64,000 nucleotides of DNA from Meandrina meandrites (GCA_963693305.1 OY855904.1:45638315-45702314); one strand, 5' to 3'. Positions 32,614-41,059 are shown, counted from the stretch's first letter. Translations and numbers: made by a program. The notes: generated by a model not told the origin, from the letters alone.

Positions 32614-32959
32614 CCCAAGAACCTATAAATGGTGGAGGGCGCATATATGGTGGAGGGTTGATGCGCATTCCCTTTCCTCCTGTTGGGGGTTTTACCCGCA
32701 TGCCGGCCCCCTGCGCGGCTATTTTGCGCACATGTCTGATTTGTGTCTTGCTCATGTCTATGTCCACGCCCGTTTTGTTTTTGATAGCGCGCTGTATTTT
32801 TTTGATCTGCCTGGCGGTCAAGTGCAAAGTGTCGCTGCCGCCGGTTATAGCCTCGTTTTTAAATCTGAGTGTAACAGCTTCTCCTGGCCCAAAGGCCCGC
32901 GCGAGGCTTACCTTCTGTCCGTCTGAAAGTGAAATCTTGTGCGGATAGTAAGTCGTCAT
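32585..32959 (-). CDS. Small Polinton virion protein (124 aa)
   Basis: A compact basic protein. The N-terminal part is beta-rich (KISLSDGQKVSLARAF, VTLRFKN), then comes LTARQIKKIQRAIKNKTG, a likely helix, and a Pro/Gly/Met-rich tail (MRVKPPTGGKGMRINPPPYM). It lies between major capsid and protease in the minus-strand structural block and overlaps the protease frame by 29 nt. The Lys-rich, Pro-rich tail recalls small core or cement proteins of adenovirus-like particles; the family name is not known to me. AATATAAG precedes the ATG. Confidence 0.75.
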   Translation of the reverse strand: MTTYYPHKISLSDGQKVSLARAFGPGEAVTLRFKNEAITGGSDTLHLTARQIKKIQRAIKNKTGVDIDMSKTQIRHVRKIAAQGAGMRVKPPTGGKGMRINPPPYMRPPPFIGSWGDQKKAYLR

Positions 32960-32985
32960 CTCTTATATTTCATACAAAAATTATT

Positions 32986-34251
32986 TTACACCATCACCAG
33001 CTCATTACCCACCTGCCTGAGAACAAGTTCGGACTCGTACAAAATTCCTGCATAAATGGTGTAGTCTTGCGCGTTGGCCGCCTCGTTGAGCCTGTAGTGG
33101 AAAACCATCTGCTTCGGGTCGTTGGTCATGTTATCCTTGTTTTCGCGTAAGTCAAAATAGACTATTGGGTACAGCGTCTCGAAGTTGTTGGGCTGAAGCT
33201 GCACACCGGTGTTGTAGTCGTTTTTGCGGTACCGGTAGTTCATCAAGTCATTAAGAATGCGCAGTTTGAAGTTTTCGTCGTAGTCCAGCTCCGGATAGTA
33301 CTGTGAAGAGCCGTACTGCAGCCGGCAGGTCGCTAGCTTGGCTGAATTGTCTCCGTCAATGTCAAAAGTGTCAAAGAAGTAGGGGTTATGAGTCAAGGCG
33401 TTCTTCTTCCTTGACTGTTGAATGAAAATGAAAACATGTTTTGCGTCTTTTAGACCGGGATTTATCTGCCACGAACCGAAAGCGTCACGCCGACTGGGGC
33501 TGGGCTGGATCATTTCATTCAGGTACGTCCATTTCTGAGGTTTCAAAAAGTTTTCGTTTGCGAGCTTCTGTCCTTCGCTGGTAAAACGCAGCATTGGAAC
33601 CCACAGCTCGAAGTTTCTCACCACTACCCTACGATCTGTGCCATCGTTTTGCCAAATCAGCTCTGAATCCGATTGTAGCTCAATTTCGAACTCCAGCTGC
33701 ATGGGGGGAAGAAGCTTGTCACTCAGCTCTTCGAAAAATGAGTACCTGTTAAGCGGTATGAGGGTTTCAACCGTGAGGCCGGCGTGGGCAAGCAAGCCCC
33801 TTTCTCTGATTCCTTGGTTGGTGGCAGCGGCGGCTGTCACATTGCTATTAGTCGTGTCCAAATACCAAAACTGATTTTTTGCCGCGCTCCTCGCAAAGTC
33901 ATCAGAAAAATCCAACAAGTTTTTGATGAATATTAACTTGTGAATGTTGTCTACGTTGTAAATGTTTTTGCCCGATGATTTTACCACAAGTTTGTTTATC
34001 AGTGAAAATGAGCCGTTAATGGGCGCTGACCGGGCGTCCCCCGCAACTGCTGCGCCATCCGCGGTTGCCTCGAAAGTGAAATCAGCCCGGAAGTAGGCGT
34101 TATACCAGTCAAACCAGTTGTCTCGGTCGGTGAGTGTGAATTTATAGTTTGTTTTTACCTGGTGCTGATTGTTACCCGGGATAGTGATCGGTTTGTCTAA
34201 CCCGATACGAACATACTCTGTTTTTTCCAAATGCCTGTGGCTTCTGAACAT
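32986..34251 (-). CDS. Major capsid protein (double jelly roll, hexon-like)
   Basis: 421 residues, the usual size for Polinton major capsid proteins. Recognisable features include the N-terminal LDKPITIPGNNQHQVKTNYK strand, FSLINKLVVKSSGK, LPPMQLEFEIELQSDSELIW and NFELWVPMLRFTSEG, followed by a second set of beta-rich segments ending VFHYRLNE and YESELVLRQVG. Two successive jelly-roll halves are inferred from family knowledge and length. The ORF is intact. It is the central gene of the structural block, with GATATATAGG ten bases before the ATG, and would form the icosahedral shell. Confidence 0.9.
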   Translation of the reverse strand: MFRSHRHLEKTEYVRIGLDKPITIPGNNQHQVKTNYKFTLTDRDNWFDWYNAYFRADFTFEATADGAAVAGDARSAPINGSFSLINKLVVKSSGKNIYNVDNIHKLIFIKNLLDFSDDFARSAAKNQFWYLDTTNSNVTAAAATNQGIRERGLLAHAGLTVETLIPLNRYSFFEELSDKLLPPMQLEFEIELQSDSELIWQNDGTDRRVVVRNFELWVPMLRFTSEGQKLANENFLKPQKWTYLNEMIQPSPSRRDAFGSWQINPGLKDAKHVFIFIQQSRKKNALTHNPYFFDTFDIDGDNSAKLATCRLQYGSSQYYPELDYDENFKLRILNDLMNYRYRKNDYNTGVQLQPNNFETLYPIVYFDLRENKDNMTNDPKQMVFHYRLNEAANAQDYTIYAGILYESELVLRQVGNELVMV

Positions 34252-34284
34252 CTTGAGTCCTATATATCTTTTTAAAAAATTATT

Positions 34285-34737
34285 TTAATTTTCCGCCAAA
34301 TATTGGTTTACTTTCAACTTTGCAGCCCGACCCGCGTTTAAAATCTGGTTCAACTTTTTCCGCGAATCTCCGCTTAGTTTAGTTTTAGGTACCCCACTTT
34401 GCATCTTCTTCAGTTTTTGCCGCGACTCGGTACTAAGTGTACGCTGCGGGGTCTTTTTACCCTTTGGTTTTACACTTGGGGTGCGGGGTGAACCCCGCCG
34501 CAAAACGGCTTGTATCTTGTCAGCCGCTTTTTCTTCTGCTTTTTCTGCAGCTTTTTTCAGCATTTGCTTCGAGGCTTCATTTACAGCCTTCTTCAACGTC
34601 TGACGGGTGACCTTCTTTTTGAACCGCTTTCCTATATTCATCAGGGTGTCTCTAACAACCCCCGTACCTTTGTGTTTGTATCTATAGGTTCCCTTCGGCG
34701 CGTCATAATATCTCGCCCACTCGCTCGGATGATTCAT
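34285..34737 (-). CDS. Basic virion core-like protein (150 aa)
   Basis: A highly basic, Lys/Arg/Ala-rich protein: IGKRFKKKVTRQTLKKAVNE and MLKKAAEKAEEKAADK, then two similar segments around RTLSTESRQKLKKMQSG and TKLSGDSRKKLNQILNAG. Composition is like adenovirus core proteins that condense DNA; function is inferred. A longer frame starts at 34809 but overlaps the upstream gene. The ATG at 34737 (MNHPSEWARYYD) is preferred because it follows a TATAATA box. The C-terminal sequence repeat (S-x-(E/D)-SR-x-KL) is notable. Confidence 0.75.
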   Translation of the reverse strand: MNHPSEWARYYDAPKGTYRYKHKGTGVVRDTLMNIGKRFKKKVTRQTLKKAVNEASKQMLKKAAEKAEEKAADKIQAVLRRGSPRTPSVKPKGKKTPQRTLSTESRQKLKKMQSGVPKTKLSGDSRKKLNQILNAGRAAKLKVNQYLAEN

Positions 34738-34756
34738 TATTATACTTATGTGTAAA

Positions 34757-35536
34757 TTATTTTTCTTTTTCTTCTTCGATGATGATACGTAAAGCCACGT
34801 CTTGGTCATTCAGATCTATAATGTTGTTGCGCCCGTCCGTGATCTTTATGTTTATGGAATTGATTCTATTTTTGTTCACCGGGTGCCACAGGAGGCGGCG
34901 GGGCTCTTTTGAAAAGGGGTAGCTGACCGAGAGTTCGGCGGTTGAAAAAGAGAACATAACGTCACCCCCGATGTTGTCCACGGCCCTTGTAATGAGGTCA
35001 CAATGGATATAGATCCAGTCGACGCTTCTTGTTATATTTGGCACGCGGTCGCTCCTATTGTTCGCTCCATCTATTGTTTTCTTGTCAAAACCCAGCAACG
35101 CAGCAAATTCACCTCCACTTAGATCAAGCTCGTAGCCGTCCTCCAACAAAATGACCGTCCGATACGTTGTGGTGTGAAAATACAGCTGGAAAATAAACTT
35201 GGATTTTTCATCCTTGGGATCCATTCTTCCGATTAGTGACTGAATGGTGGTGTTGAGACCTTTGTAATCATACATCCCGTCCGGAATTGTCACGGTTTTC
35301 CAGTTCTCTGTTTTTTTCCGCCATTTGAACACGTTGTTGTTGTACCGTTTCGCGATGTTGTACCACGAATAAGACATAGATACCAGCTCATTTAACGCCG
35401 CCTTGTACTTTTTGAAGGGTTCTAAAGCGATTGGCGGGTCAAAGTTAATTGTAAAGTCATGTGACTTGCTGTTGGCGTTGTTTTGTTTGGCCAGCTGCGA
35501 GTCGAGCAACAGGTTGAAATGAAAATGGGTTGACAT
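34757..35536 (-). CDS. Minor capsid (penton-like, single jelly roll) protein
   Basis: 259 residues beginning MSTHFHFNLLLDSQ. It includes PFKKYKAALNELVSMSYSWY and NIAKRYNNN, a beta-rich middle (YRTVILLEDGYELDLSGGEF, AALLGFD) and a C-terminal SINIKITDGRNNIIDLNDQD. The last is typical of Polinton minor capsid proteins, where similar phrases close a jelly-roll sheet. It should form the fivefold vertices beside the major capsid protein. ATTATATAAG lies just upstream of the ATG. Intact. Confidence 0.88.
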   Translation of the reverse strand: MSTHFHFNLLLDSQLAKQNNANSKSHDFTINFDPPIALEPFKKYKAALNELVSMSYSWYNIAKRYNNNVFKWRKKTENWKTVTIPDGMYDYKGLNTTIQSLIGRMDPKDEKSKFIFQLYFHTTTYRTVILLEDGYELDLSGGEFAALLGFDKKTIDGANNRSDRVPNITRSVDWIYIHCDLITRAVDNIGGDVMFSFSTAELSVSYPFSKEPRRLLWHPVNKNRINSINIKITDGRNNIIDLNDQDVALRIIIEEEKEK

Positions 35537-35541
35537 GTTGC

Positions 35542-36486
35542 TTATATAATATTACTCAAAATTTCGTGGGCTTCTTTTTGTGTTATTTCCTTTAGCTTTA
35601 CCAGCAGCCCTAACATCTGCTGGACCTGTTTTTTCAGCTTCAGTGAAGTGTTGCCCGCCTGTATAGACGCCAAGCTTAAGTGTAGCCTTTCAACCAAAGC
35701 GTTTGGATCAACACTTCCGCTTCCTTCCATTTCTCTTTCAGGTTCATCCTGGGGTGTGGGTAGCAACTCAGTTGCTGATACCCCACTGTCGGGTTCATCC
35801 TGGGGTGTTACCCTAGAGGTGTGAAGAGAAGCTGCGGGCTGTTTATTCCCTTTTCTCCTTTCAAGAATTTCTTCTCTTGCCTTTTTTATGTCTGCCAATG
35901 TGTAGCCGTGGAATTTTGATTTTTTGCTTTTTACAACATAGTCAGGATTGTCTTTATTTTTTGTTAACATGCTGCTCAGTGTCTGCAGGTCAACTGACTC
36001 TGACCCCTTGATACCTGGTTCTTTTGGTGGCCCCCATTTGCTATGTTGGGGTGTGGGTTTTACCCCACCGCTTGGTTGCACTTCTTCCATTTCTTCCTCT
36101 TCAGCCAAAGGTGGTAACGGTGATGGTGGTGGTGATGATGTGTAGTATGATGGGGGTGGTGATGGTGGTGATGGTGATGGTGGTGGTGATGGTGATGGTG
36201 GTGGAGTTTCTGCATCCGGTTTAAAATCTTCGTCGAAAGGGTTGTTTAAGTCAAAATCCTCCATACCATAGTCTGGAACCTCCTCTTCCTTTTTCTCTTC
36301 TTTTGGTGCCGCCCCTACTTGGAGTTTGTCAAGCCGCGATGTGATAGGTTTGAACAAATCCTCACCTGATAGCTGGCCAAACTCTTTATCTATTTTGTTA
36401 TTTTTTATTGCCGCGAGAATGCTGTCGTTCTGCTGCTCAACTTGTGCCTTTTCGCTGGCAAGTTTTCGCCACTTCTTCATGGACAT
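35542..36486 (-). CDS. Pro-rich structural/scaffold-like Polinton protein
   Basis: A 314-residue product from the ATG at 36486 (MSMKKWRKLASEKAQVEQQ). The N-terminal third is helical and charged. The middle is an extended Pro/Ser tract (PPPSPSPPPSPSPPSPPPS) followed by acidic EEEEMEE. The C-terminal third has paired helices (YTLADIKKAREEILERRKG; KKQVQQMLGLLVKLKEITQK). No enzyme motif. Position next to minor capsid suggests a scaffold, core or tethering role, which is inference. The frame extends upstream to 36528, but the later ATG leaves a 29-bp divergent promoter shared with the ATPase. The Pro tract is encoded by a (GGT/GAT)-rich microsatellite that may vary in length. Confidence 0.75.
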   Translation of the reverse strand: MSMKKWRKLASEKAQVEQQNDSILAAIKNNKIDKEFGQLSGEDLFKPITSRLDKLQVGAAPKEEKKEEEVPDYGMEDFDLNNPFDEDFKPDAETPPPSPSPPPSPSPPSPPPSYYTSSPPPSPLPPLAEEEEMEEVQPSGGVKPTPQHSKWGPPKEPGIKGSESVDLQTLSSMLTKNKDNPDYVVKSKKSKFHGYTLADIKKAREEILERRKGNKQPAASLHTSRVTPQDEPDSGVSATELLPTPQDEPEREMEGSGSVDPNALVERLHLSLASIQAGNTSLKLKKQVQQMLGLLVKLKEITQKEAHEILSNII

Positions 36487-36515
36487 ATTTTTGCCGTATA
36501 TATAACAGAAAAAAA
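36487..36515. promoter_or_regulatory. Divergent TATATA promoter between ATPase and Pro-rich genes
   Basis: Only 29 bp separate the two divergent ATGs, containing GCCGTATATATAAC. The palindromic TATATA could serve both directions. The same arrangement occurs between the integrase and ORF174. Confidence 0.5.
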
Positions 36516-37148
36516 ATGAAAATTCCAAATTACGACCCCAGTTTGACTACAAAAAGTAATTACAAGCAAGGCCACCCTTGTATGCCAGCAAATACCTTTC
36601 GGATGCTTATTTGCGGCCCTAGCAACTCTGGTAAAACAAATATTCTCATGCATATGCTTTACAGGCTGTTGGTCTACGACAAAATTTACCTTTGCACAAA
36701 GAACCTGCATCAAGACAAGTACCAATATATGATTGATGATTTCGATAAAAGAGTCAATCCTGCGGCTGGGTATAATGTTATTGAAGGCGCCAACGATGTT
36801 ATTCCTCTTGAGATGCTGCCCAGTGACAACCAAAAAATTGTAATCTTCGATGATATGGTTTGTGAAAAAAACCAAAACGACATTATCGATTATTTTATGA
36901 ATGGGCGGCAGCGCAATTGCAGCGTCATTTATCTTTCTCAAAGCTACTTCAAGACCCCCAAAAACATCCGAGATAATTGCACCCACTTTTGCATTTTCAA
37001 CTTTCTTCCCAGAGAAAATAACCGTATTGCTGATGAATTGGGAATTGACAGAGAGCTGCTTGAAAGGGCTACCGATGCTAAATATTCTTTTTTATACTAC
37101 GACAAACCAAAAAAAACCACACTCAAAAATTTTGATGAAAATATATAG
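36516..37148 (+). CDS. FtsK/HerA-type genome-packaging ATPase
   Basis: 210 residues from the ATG at 36516 ([13 protein letters not shown]). Walker A is [11 protein letters not shown] (residues about 34-44) and Walker B is [10 protein letters not shown], followed by a Gln-containing sensor region ([20 protein letters not shown]). The length and the A32-like layout fit the packaging ATPase of Polintons and related viruses, which threads DNA into the capsid. An open frame extends upstream to 36408 but runs through the divergent neighbour, so the later start is used. The stop lies 2 nt before the fibre gene, implying co-transcription. All key residues are present. Confidence 0.93.
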   Translation: MKIPNYDPSLTTKSNYKQGHPCMPANTFRMLICGPSNSGKTNILMHMLYRLLVYDKIYLCTKNLHQDKYQYMIDDFDKRVNPAAGYNVIEGANDVIPLEMLPSDNQKIVIFDDMVCEKNQNDIIDYFMNGRQRNCSVIYLSQSYFKTPKNIRDNCTHFCIFNFLPRENNRIADELGIDRELLERATDAKYSFLYYDKPKKTTLKNFDENI

Positions 37149-37150
37149 AG

Positions 37151-39031
37151 ATGGGGTATCTTAACGGTGCGACGGGTGCAACTCAAACACATGAAGAGTC
37201 TACTTCAATCCGAGGGGAAGCCGGCCCTGCTGGTCCGACAGGCGCAACTGGACCCGCTGGCCCTAAAGGTGAAAAAGGTGATAAGGGCAATACTGGCCCG
37301 CAAGGACCTAAAGGAGATAAAGGCGATGCTGGAGAAAAAGGTAATAAGGGTGATAGGGGCTCACAAGGACCGACCGGACCTGCTGGCCCTGCGGGAGCAA
37401 CGGGACCTACAGGACCAACCGGAGCTACAGGACCCACGGGGCCTACTGGAGCAACTGGACCTGCGGGCACAAAAGGAGCTATGGGGGATAAAGGTGAAAA
37501 AGGGGAAAAGGGTGATAGTGGGGATATGTTATCAGCTAGCGTTACTGGTGACATTGTCATGAACGACCATGCAATCAAACAGCTCGCAAATCCTGTCGGC
37601 GATCAAGATGCTGTAAATCTTACTTCAATGAAAAAATATGTGGGCTCCTCTGTAATTACAACTGGGCACGCCCATAAAAAGAATGACTTAGGTTTTTTAA
37701 CCCAAAGGGTTGGTGTTTCAGCTGTAAACAATATTTCTTCTGTTACCGTTGCAGACTTTACATCCAACCTTCACAGTGTCAATAAAAAGGCTTACACTTT
37801 TACCATTATAAAAACAAATGACAATTCTTTCAACTCTCGCTTAAAGTTAAATAAAACACCTCTAAAGGAAGGAGAGTACACTATATGTGTTGAGTTCTTT
37901 TACCCTAAAAACAAAAACAACCAAAACTGGTTTCTTAACCCTTTAAACAAGTTGGCCTCCAGTACTATTACCTACCACACCAAGTGCTTTGCCACCCATA
38001 ACCCTCCGTATATAAGGATCATTTTTAATACTTACAAATTAAAAGATAAGAATGACGACACTATCTATTTTGATATTTTAAATCCGGGTTATGATGGTTC
38101 AGCACCTAGTGAAAAGGCCGCTTTAATCATTTACGGTGTTAAGGAGTATCAATCAGATATAGACGGAATTATTTACGATGATGTTTTCTTTCTCGATTCC
38201 TCCGGTGATTTTACTCTACAAACAAATTTAGATATGAACTATTTTGAAATAAAAAATTATGATCGAGGCTACACAATAGACAACGATACAATCAGGTTAC
38301 AAAAAGATTTAGATCCAAACGGCTTTTCGATAAAAAATTATGACGACACAAGCATAAAAAAAAGCTATTATCAAGAAATATTTGAAACTTTTTTTGATAT
38401 AACCGATGCAAATAGTTTCATTGTCGAAGATTCATTTGGTGCTGAAGTAAAATATGTAAAATGTCAAAACGATAAGGGTTTTATTGTAACTGAATATATG
38501 AAAGATGATTTCGATTTATCATTATTTGATAAACAGTTAGGTACTGTTTTAAATGGATCTGTGATTTCATTAAGCGAAGAAATTAGTACAAATAAATATA
38601 CAATATTCATCAGCTTCAAACACGACACAACATTCACAGATGCAACAAAAAATCTAGTCGGTTTCGGCGGTATTACTCCTAACAAAAAATTTACTTATAG
38701 TGATCCGAGATACAGCATTAATAACCAAAAACTCATCATTAACAATCAAAACAATAATAACTATATGTTGAGTGTGTTGAGTCAATATCAAAATAAAAAC
38801 CTTTTCACGTGGATTATGAAAAATGGAAACAATATAAGATATGGTTTAGTCAATGGCGCCTATCTTGATAAAACTAATAATGCAAGAAATGTCACATCAA
38901 GAAACATCATAATAGAATTACCTTATAAAATAAAACGAATCGGAATATCAACTAATGCTTACAGTTTCTCATCAAAAGAATTCAATAAAATATGTTTTCT
39001 TGAGAAAGGCGAAGGTGTATTTTTTCTCTAA
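37151..39031 (+). CDS. Collagen-like fibre protein with phage tail-fibre-like module
   Basis: 626 residues. After a 20-residue head comes an almost uninterrupted Gly-X-Y collagen-like region (about 21-126, such as [20 protein letters not shown]). Next is [20 protein letters not shown] (about 137-156), strongly reminiscent of the trimerising repeats of phage tail fibres. A looser pair recurs near 355-400 ([24 protein letters not shown]). The long Asn/Lys-rich, beta-rich C-terminus has no family I recognise. A trimeric surface fibre for attachment is the natural reading but is inference. The start is 2 nt after the ATPase stop, with ATATATAGAG directly before the ATG. The Gly-X-Y part is GC-richer than the AT-rich C-terminal part, suggesting a chimera. 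Confidence 0.8.
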   Translation: MGYLNGATGATQTHEESTSIRGEAGPAGPTGATGPAGPKGEKGDKGNTGPQGPKGDKGDAGEKGNKGDRGSQGPTGPAGPAGATGPTGPTGATGPTGPTGATGPAGTKGAMGDKGEKGEKGDSGDMLSASVTGDIVMNDHAIKQLANPVGDQDAVNLTSMKKYVGSSVITTGHAHKKNDLGFLTQRVGVSAVNNISSVTVADFTSNLHSVNKKAYTFTIIKTNDNSFNSRLKLNKTPLKEGEYTICVEFFYPKNKNNQNWFLNPLNKLASSTITYHTKCFATHNPPYIRIIFNTYKLKDKNDDTIYFDILNPGYDGSAPSEKAALIIYGVKEYQSDIDGIIYDDVFFLDSSGDFTLQTNLDMNYFEIKNYDRGYTIDNDTIRLQKDLDPNGFSIKNYDDTSIKKSYYQEIFETFFDITDANSFIVEDSFGAEVKYVKCQNDKGFIVTEYMKDDFDLSLFDKQLGTVLNGSVISLSEEISTNKYTIFISFKHDTTFTDATKNLVGFGGITPNKKFTYSDPRYSINNQKLIINNQNNNNYMLSVLSQYQNKNLFTWIMKNGNNIRYGLVNGAYLDKTNNARNVTSRNIIIELPYKIKRIGISTNAYSFSSKEFNKICFLEKGEGVFFL

Positions 39032-39340
39032 CTAAAAAATAGATGAATGCGTTACAAGTGCGTTACCTGCACGTGCGCTGTCAATCAATTCTTATTCTGT
39101 GGTTTTACCTCCCACGCAAATCTTTTGTTTTTACATTCTTCAGTGCTAAATTCTGTGGTTTAGCCCCAAAAAATTTCAGAACAATCAAATCTATTGTTCT
39201 TTCGTGATGGTCTGCTTATTTTTTTAAAAAAAAAAACAAATTAAGACCTGTCAGTTTTCCATTTAAACATTAGTAAGATTATGTAAATACGCAAAGTTCA
39301 AGAACTTTCTTGAATATAATTACACGGGAAGACACGCAAA
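39032..39340. other. Polinton intergenic gap
   Basis: No ORF. AT-rich with an A-run at about 39222-39236. Perhaps the 3' untranslated region of the fibre transcript. Confidence 0.4.
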
Positions 39341-39466
39341 ATGATTTCACTATTTCATGCTGTTATGTATGTTATAAACGAAATTTCAACACCTGTTTGG
39401 CAAAATGAGGTCAGACAGATAGCACGTCAAGTAGTGGAGGCTATGAGAGAGGCGGAAAAAAAATAA
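39341..39466 (+). CDS. Small Polinton ORF (41 aa)
   Basis: ATG at 39341 after TATAATTA and an A-rich leader. The peptide MISLFHAVMYVINEISTPVW continues with an amphipathic helix ending RQVVEAMREAEKK and a TAA. Too short for automatic ORF callers. Composition looks protein-like, not random, and it fills an otherwise empty gap between fibre and accessory genes. Function unknown; could be chance. Confidence 0.4.
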   Translation: MISLFHAVMYVINEISTPVWQNEVRQIARQVVEAMREAEKK

Positions 39467-39549
39467 ACAGTCTCGCTTGGTAAGTTAACTTCACTCAATA
39501 TTGGGCTTGTGTAATATAAATATTGTTTCCGCTCTTCTTCTCAGAAATA

Positions 39550-39966
39550 TCACGCAAAGACTCCACTCCTTTTCGAGGGAAAATATTTCTTGAAGCACTC
39601 ATCGTAATCATCTTCATCATAAATTGGATAGCCGAGATAGTGTCTGAATCCATTTCTAATACACAGATTACAGAGACCATTTCGCGAACATCTGCTTCTG
39701 TCACATTTATAACAGAACAAGACCCTTACAATTTGTTCATTGCGATCACAAAATGGAGCTTCATTGATTGCAGCATGAACTTCGTCCCAGCCAAGAGCTT
39801 TTCGCTGTCTGAGCTTCATTTTAATATATCCTTTGCGGATTTCTTTTTGAACCTCGTCCCAGCCGAGCATTTTTCGCTGCCAGAGTTTTATTTTAATATA
39901 CTCTGTACAAATTTTTTCTCGAAGTTCTAGTGGAAGTGCTTGTATTAATTCCAATGTGTCTGCCAT
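39550..39966 (-). CDS. Cys-rich accessory protein with F-box-like start (paralogue 1)
   Basis: 138 residues. The N-terminus LELIQALPLELREKICTEYI resembles the LP-x-ELR start of F-box helices. A segment is duplicated in tandem: LWQRKMLGWDEVQKEI then LRQRKALGWDEVHAAI. A Cys-rich knuckle follows (VLFCYKC ... CSRNGLCNLCIRNG), then an acidic DEDDYDECF tail. The second half is clearly related to the adjacent 40064-40510 protein. Accessory genes of this kind may target host ubiquitin ligases; that is inference from the N-terminus only. Confidence 0.65.
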   Translation of the reverse strand: MADTLELIQALPLELREKICTEYIKIKLWQRKMLGWDEVQKEIRKGYIKMKLRQRKALGWDEVHAAINEAPFCDRNEQIVRVLFCYKCDRSRCSRNGLCNLCIRNGFRHYLGYPIYDEDDYDECFKKYFPSKRSGVFA

Positions 39967-40063
39967 TCAGCGTATACACTGTCAGCATAACTCTCTAATT
40001 GCTTGATAAAAGAAGATTCATTACATCTTGCGGACTCGTTTTTTCATTTGCGCGATCGGTCGC

Positions 40064-40510
40064 TCAGTAAAATTTTTGAAAGATTTCTCGCGTTGGGTCT
40101 AAACCCCTTAACTTACAAAGGATCCAAGTGTGTTCAAGATCTTCATCGCATATCTCAATACAGCGTCTGGGGCTGTTGTATTCGTCTATGTCTGGGAAAG
40201 CGTAATGATTGATGGAGTCTTTTCGTATACACGGAACACATATCCCATCAACGCCGCAATTTTTATGTTCAAGACAAAACATAACTTTCACTGGCCTTTG
40301 CCGTCTTTGACAAAAAGGGGTTTTCTGCAAATCTTGGTGTACTTTGTCCCAGCCAAGATCTTTTCGCTGTCCAAGTCTATACCAGATTATCTGTTTTAAC
40401 CTTGGTTTGGTTTTTAATCCCTCGTTTTGCTTCCTCTCAATACAATCGCAATAGAATTCCAAATTTTGTTCTTCCAAAGTCTGTCCAATGTTTTGCTCGA
40501 CAGTAGCCAT
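40064..40510 (-). CDS. Cys-rich accessory protein (paralogue 2), expressed from the inverted repeat
   Basis: 148 residues. Shares with paralogue 1 the pattern QRK-x-LGWD-x-VH, then PFC-x-R, V-x-V-x-FC, C-x-x-CIR, H-Y and a D-x-D-x-Y tail. Its N-terminus is different (MATVEQNIGQTLEE) and lacks the F-box-like helix. The ATG at 40510 lies in the right inverted repeat at the exact mirror position of the polymerase ATG, so both terminal genes have identical upstream regions. Function unknown; probably a small zinc-binding regulator. Confidence 0.7.
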   Translation of the reverse strand: MATVEQNIGQTLEEQNLEFYCDCIERKQNEGLKTKPRLKQIIWYRLGQRKDLGWDKVHQDLQKTPFCQRRQRPVKVMFCLEHKNCGVDGICVPCIRKDSINHYAFPDIDEYNSPRRCIEICDEDLEHTWILCKLRGLDPTREIFQKFY

Positions 40511-40854
40511 CGTATATTAGTAGAAAAAATATTTTTTAATAATTAATTGAAAAACTTTTATACTGCACGGTGTCAATTCTCTAATTGCTTGTCCCCGCCT
40601 GGGGTTTCACTCCCTTTTCATTTCCTTTTACTCCCTGGCTTTTCCCTTAGTAGTATAGTCGGGACTAAACAAATACTACTTTGGTAAACCTAAATTTTTC
40701 ACCCTCTTTACGGGACTATAGTCAGGGATCAAAGCCGAAACATGCGAGCTATGTGAGCATGGTTTGGCTTTGGTCCCTGACTACTAGTCTCGTGAAGAGG
40801 TGAAAAATTTAGGTGCACCCAAAGTGGTATTTGTTTAGTCCCGACTATACTACT
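40507..40854. repeat. Polinton right terminal inverted repeat
   Basis: Reverse complement of 24372-24719, including the outer hairpin and the TATAAAA box (40556-40562, minus strand). No mismatch was found by eye. Confidence 0.93.
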
Positions 40855-40964
40855 CCTCTGCTTTAGCCGCTGTCCTTGCTTAGCTAATACGGGTTTGACG
40901 TCTTCCATTACAGCCAAAAGAAACAACAGACAAGCCAAACGAACAATCTTCCGATCAGTGGCCA
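40855..40964 (-). pseudogene. FREP exon 1, proximal half with signal peptide
   Basis: From an ATG at 40964 (minus) the frame reads MATDRK, then IVRLACLLFLLAVM, a clear secretion signal, then a Lys/Gln-rich start of a coiled coil, and runs into the Polinton end. An in-frame ATG lies further upstream (41055), but the inner one places the signal peptide at the N-terminus. Across the insertion the frame continues at 24371. FREP-type lectins bind microbial glycans outside the cell; this allele cannot make one. Confidence 0.7.
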
Positions 40965-41059
40965 TTTCTGTGGAAAAAGCAATGCGTTTTAAGTTATACC
41001 CTGCAAATGAATCGCCTAAGGTTTTGTTACAGTCAACAGCTGCTTGAACGTTCAACTGT

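Larger units (their letters stand above)
24372..40854. mobile_element. Complete Maverick/Polinton (endogenous virus-like DNA transposon)
   Basis: Terminal inverted repeats of 348 bp (24372-24719; 40507-40854) start AGTAGTATAG and look identical by eye. A 6-bp target duplication flanks them. The gene set is that of animal Polintons/adintoviruses: polymerase B, integrase, packaging ATPase, adenain-like protease, double-jelly-roll major capsid protein, penton-like minor capsid protein and phospholipase A2-like protein, plus small virion and accessory genes. Left to right: polymerase (+), integrase (-), ORF174 (+), a minus-strand structural block 30202-36486, ATPase and fibre (+), two accessory genes (-). 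Identical ends and mostly intact ORFs suggest a recent insertion. Confidence 0.97.

Noticed and set aside
36024..36224. Val/Met-rich plus-strand ORF opposite the Pro-rich protein
   Set aside because: Produced by the GGT/GAT microsatellite that encodes the Pro/Ser tract on the other strand.
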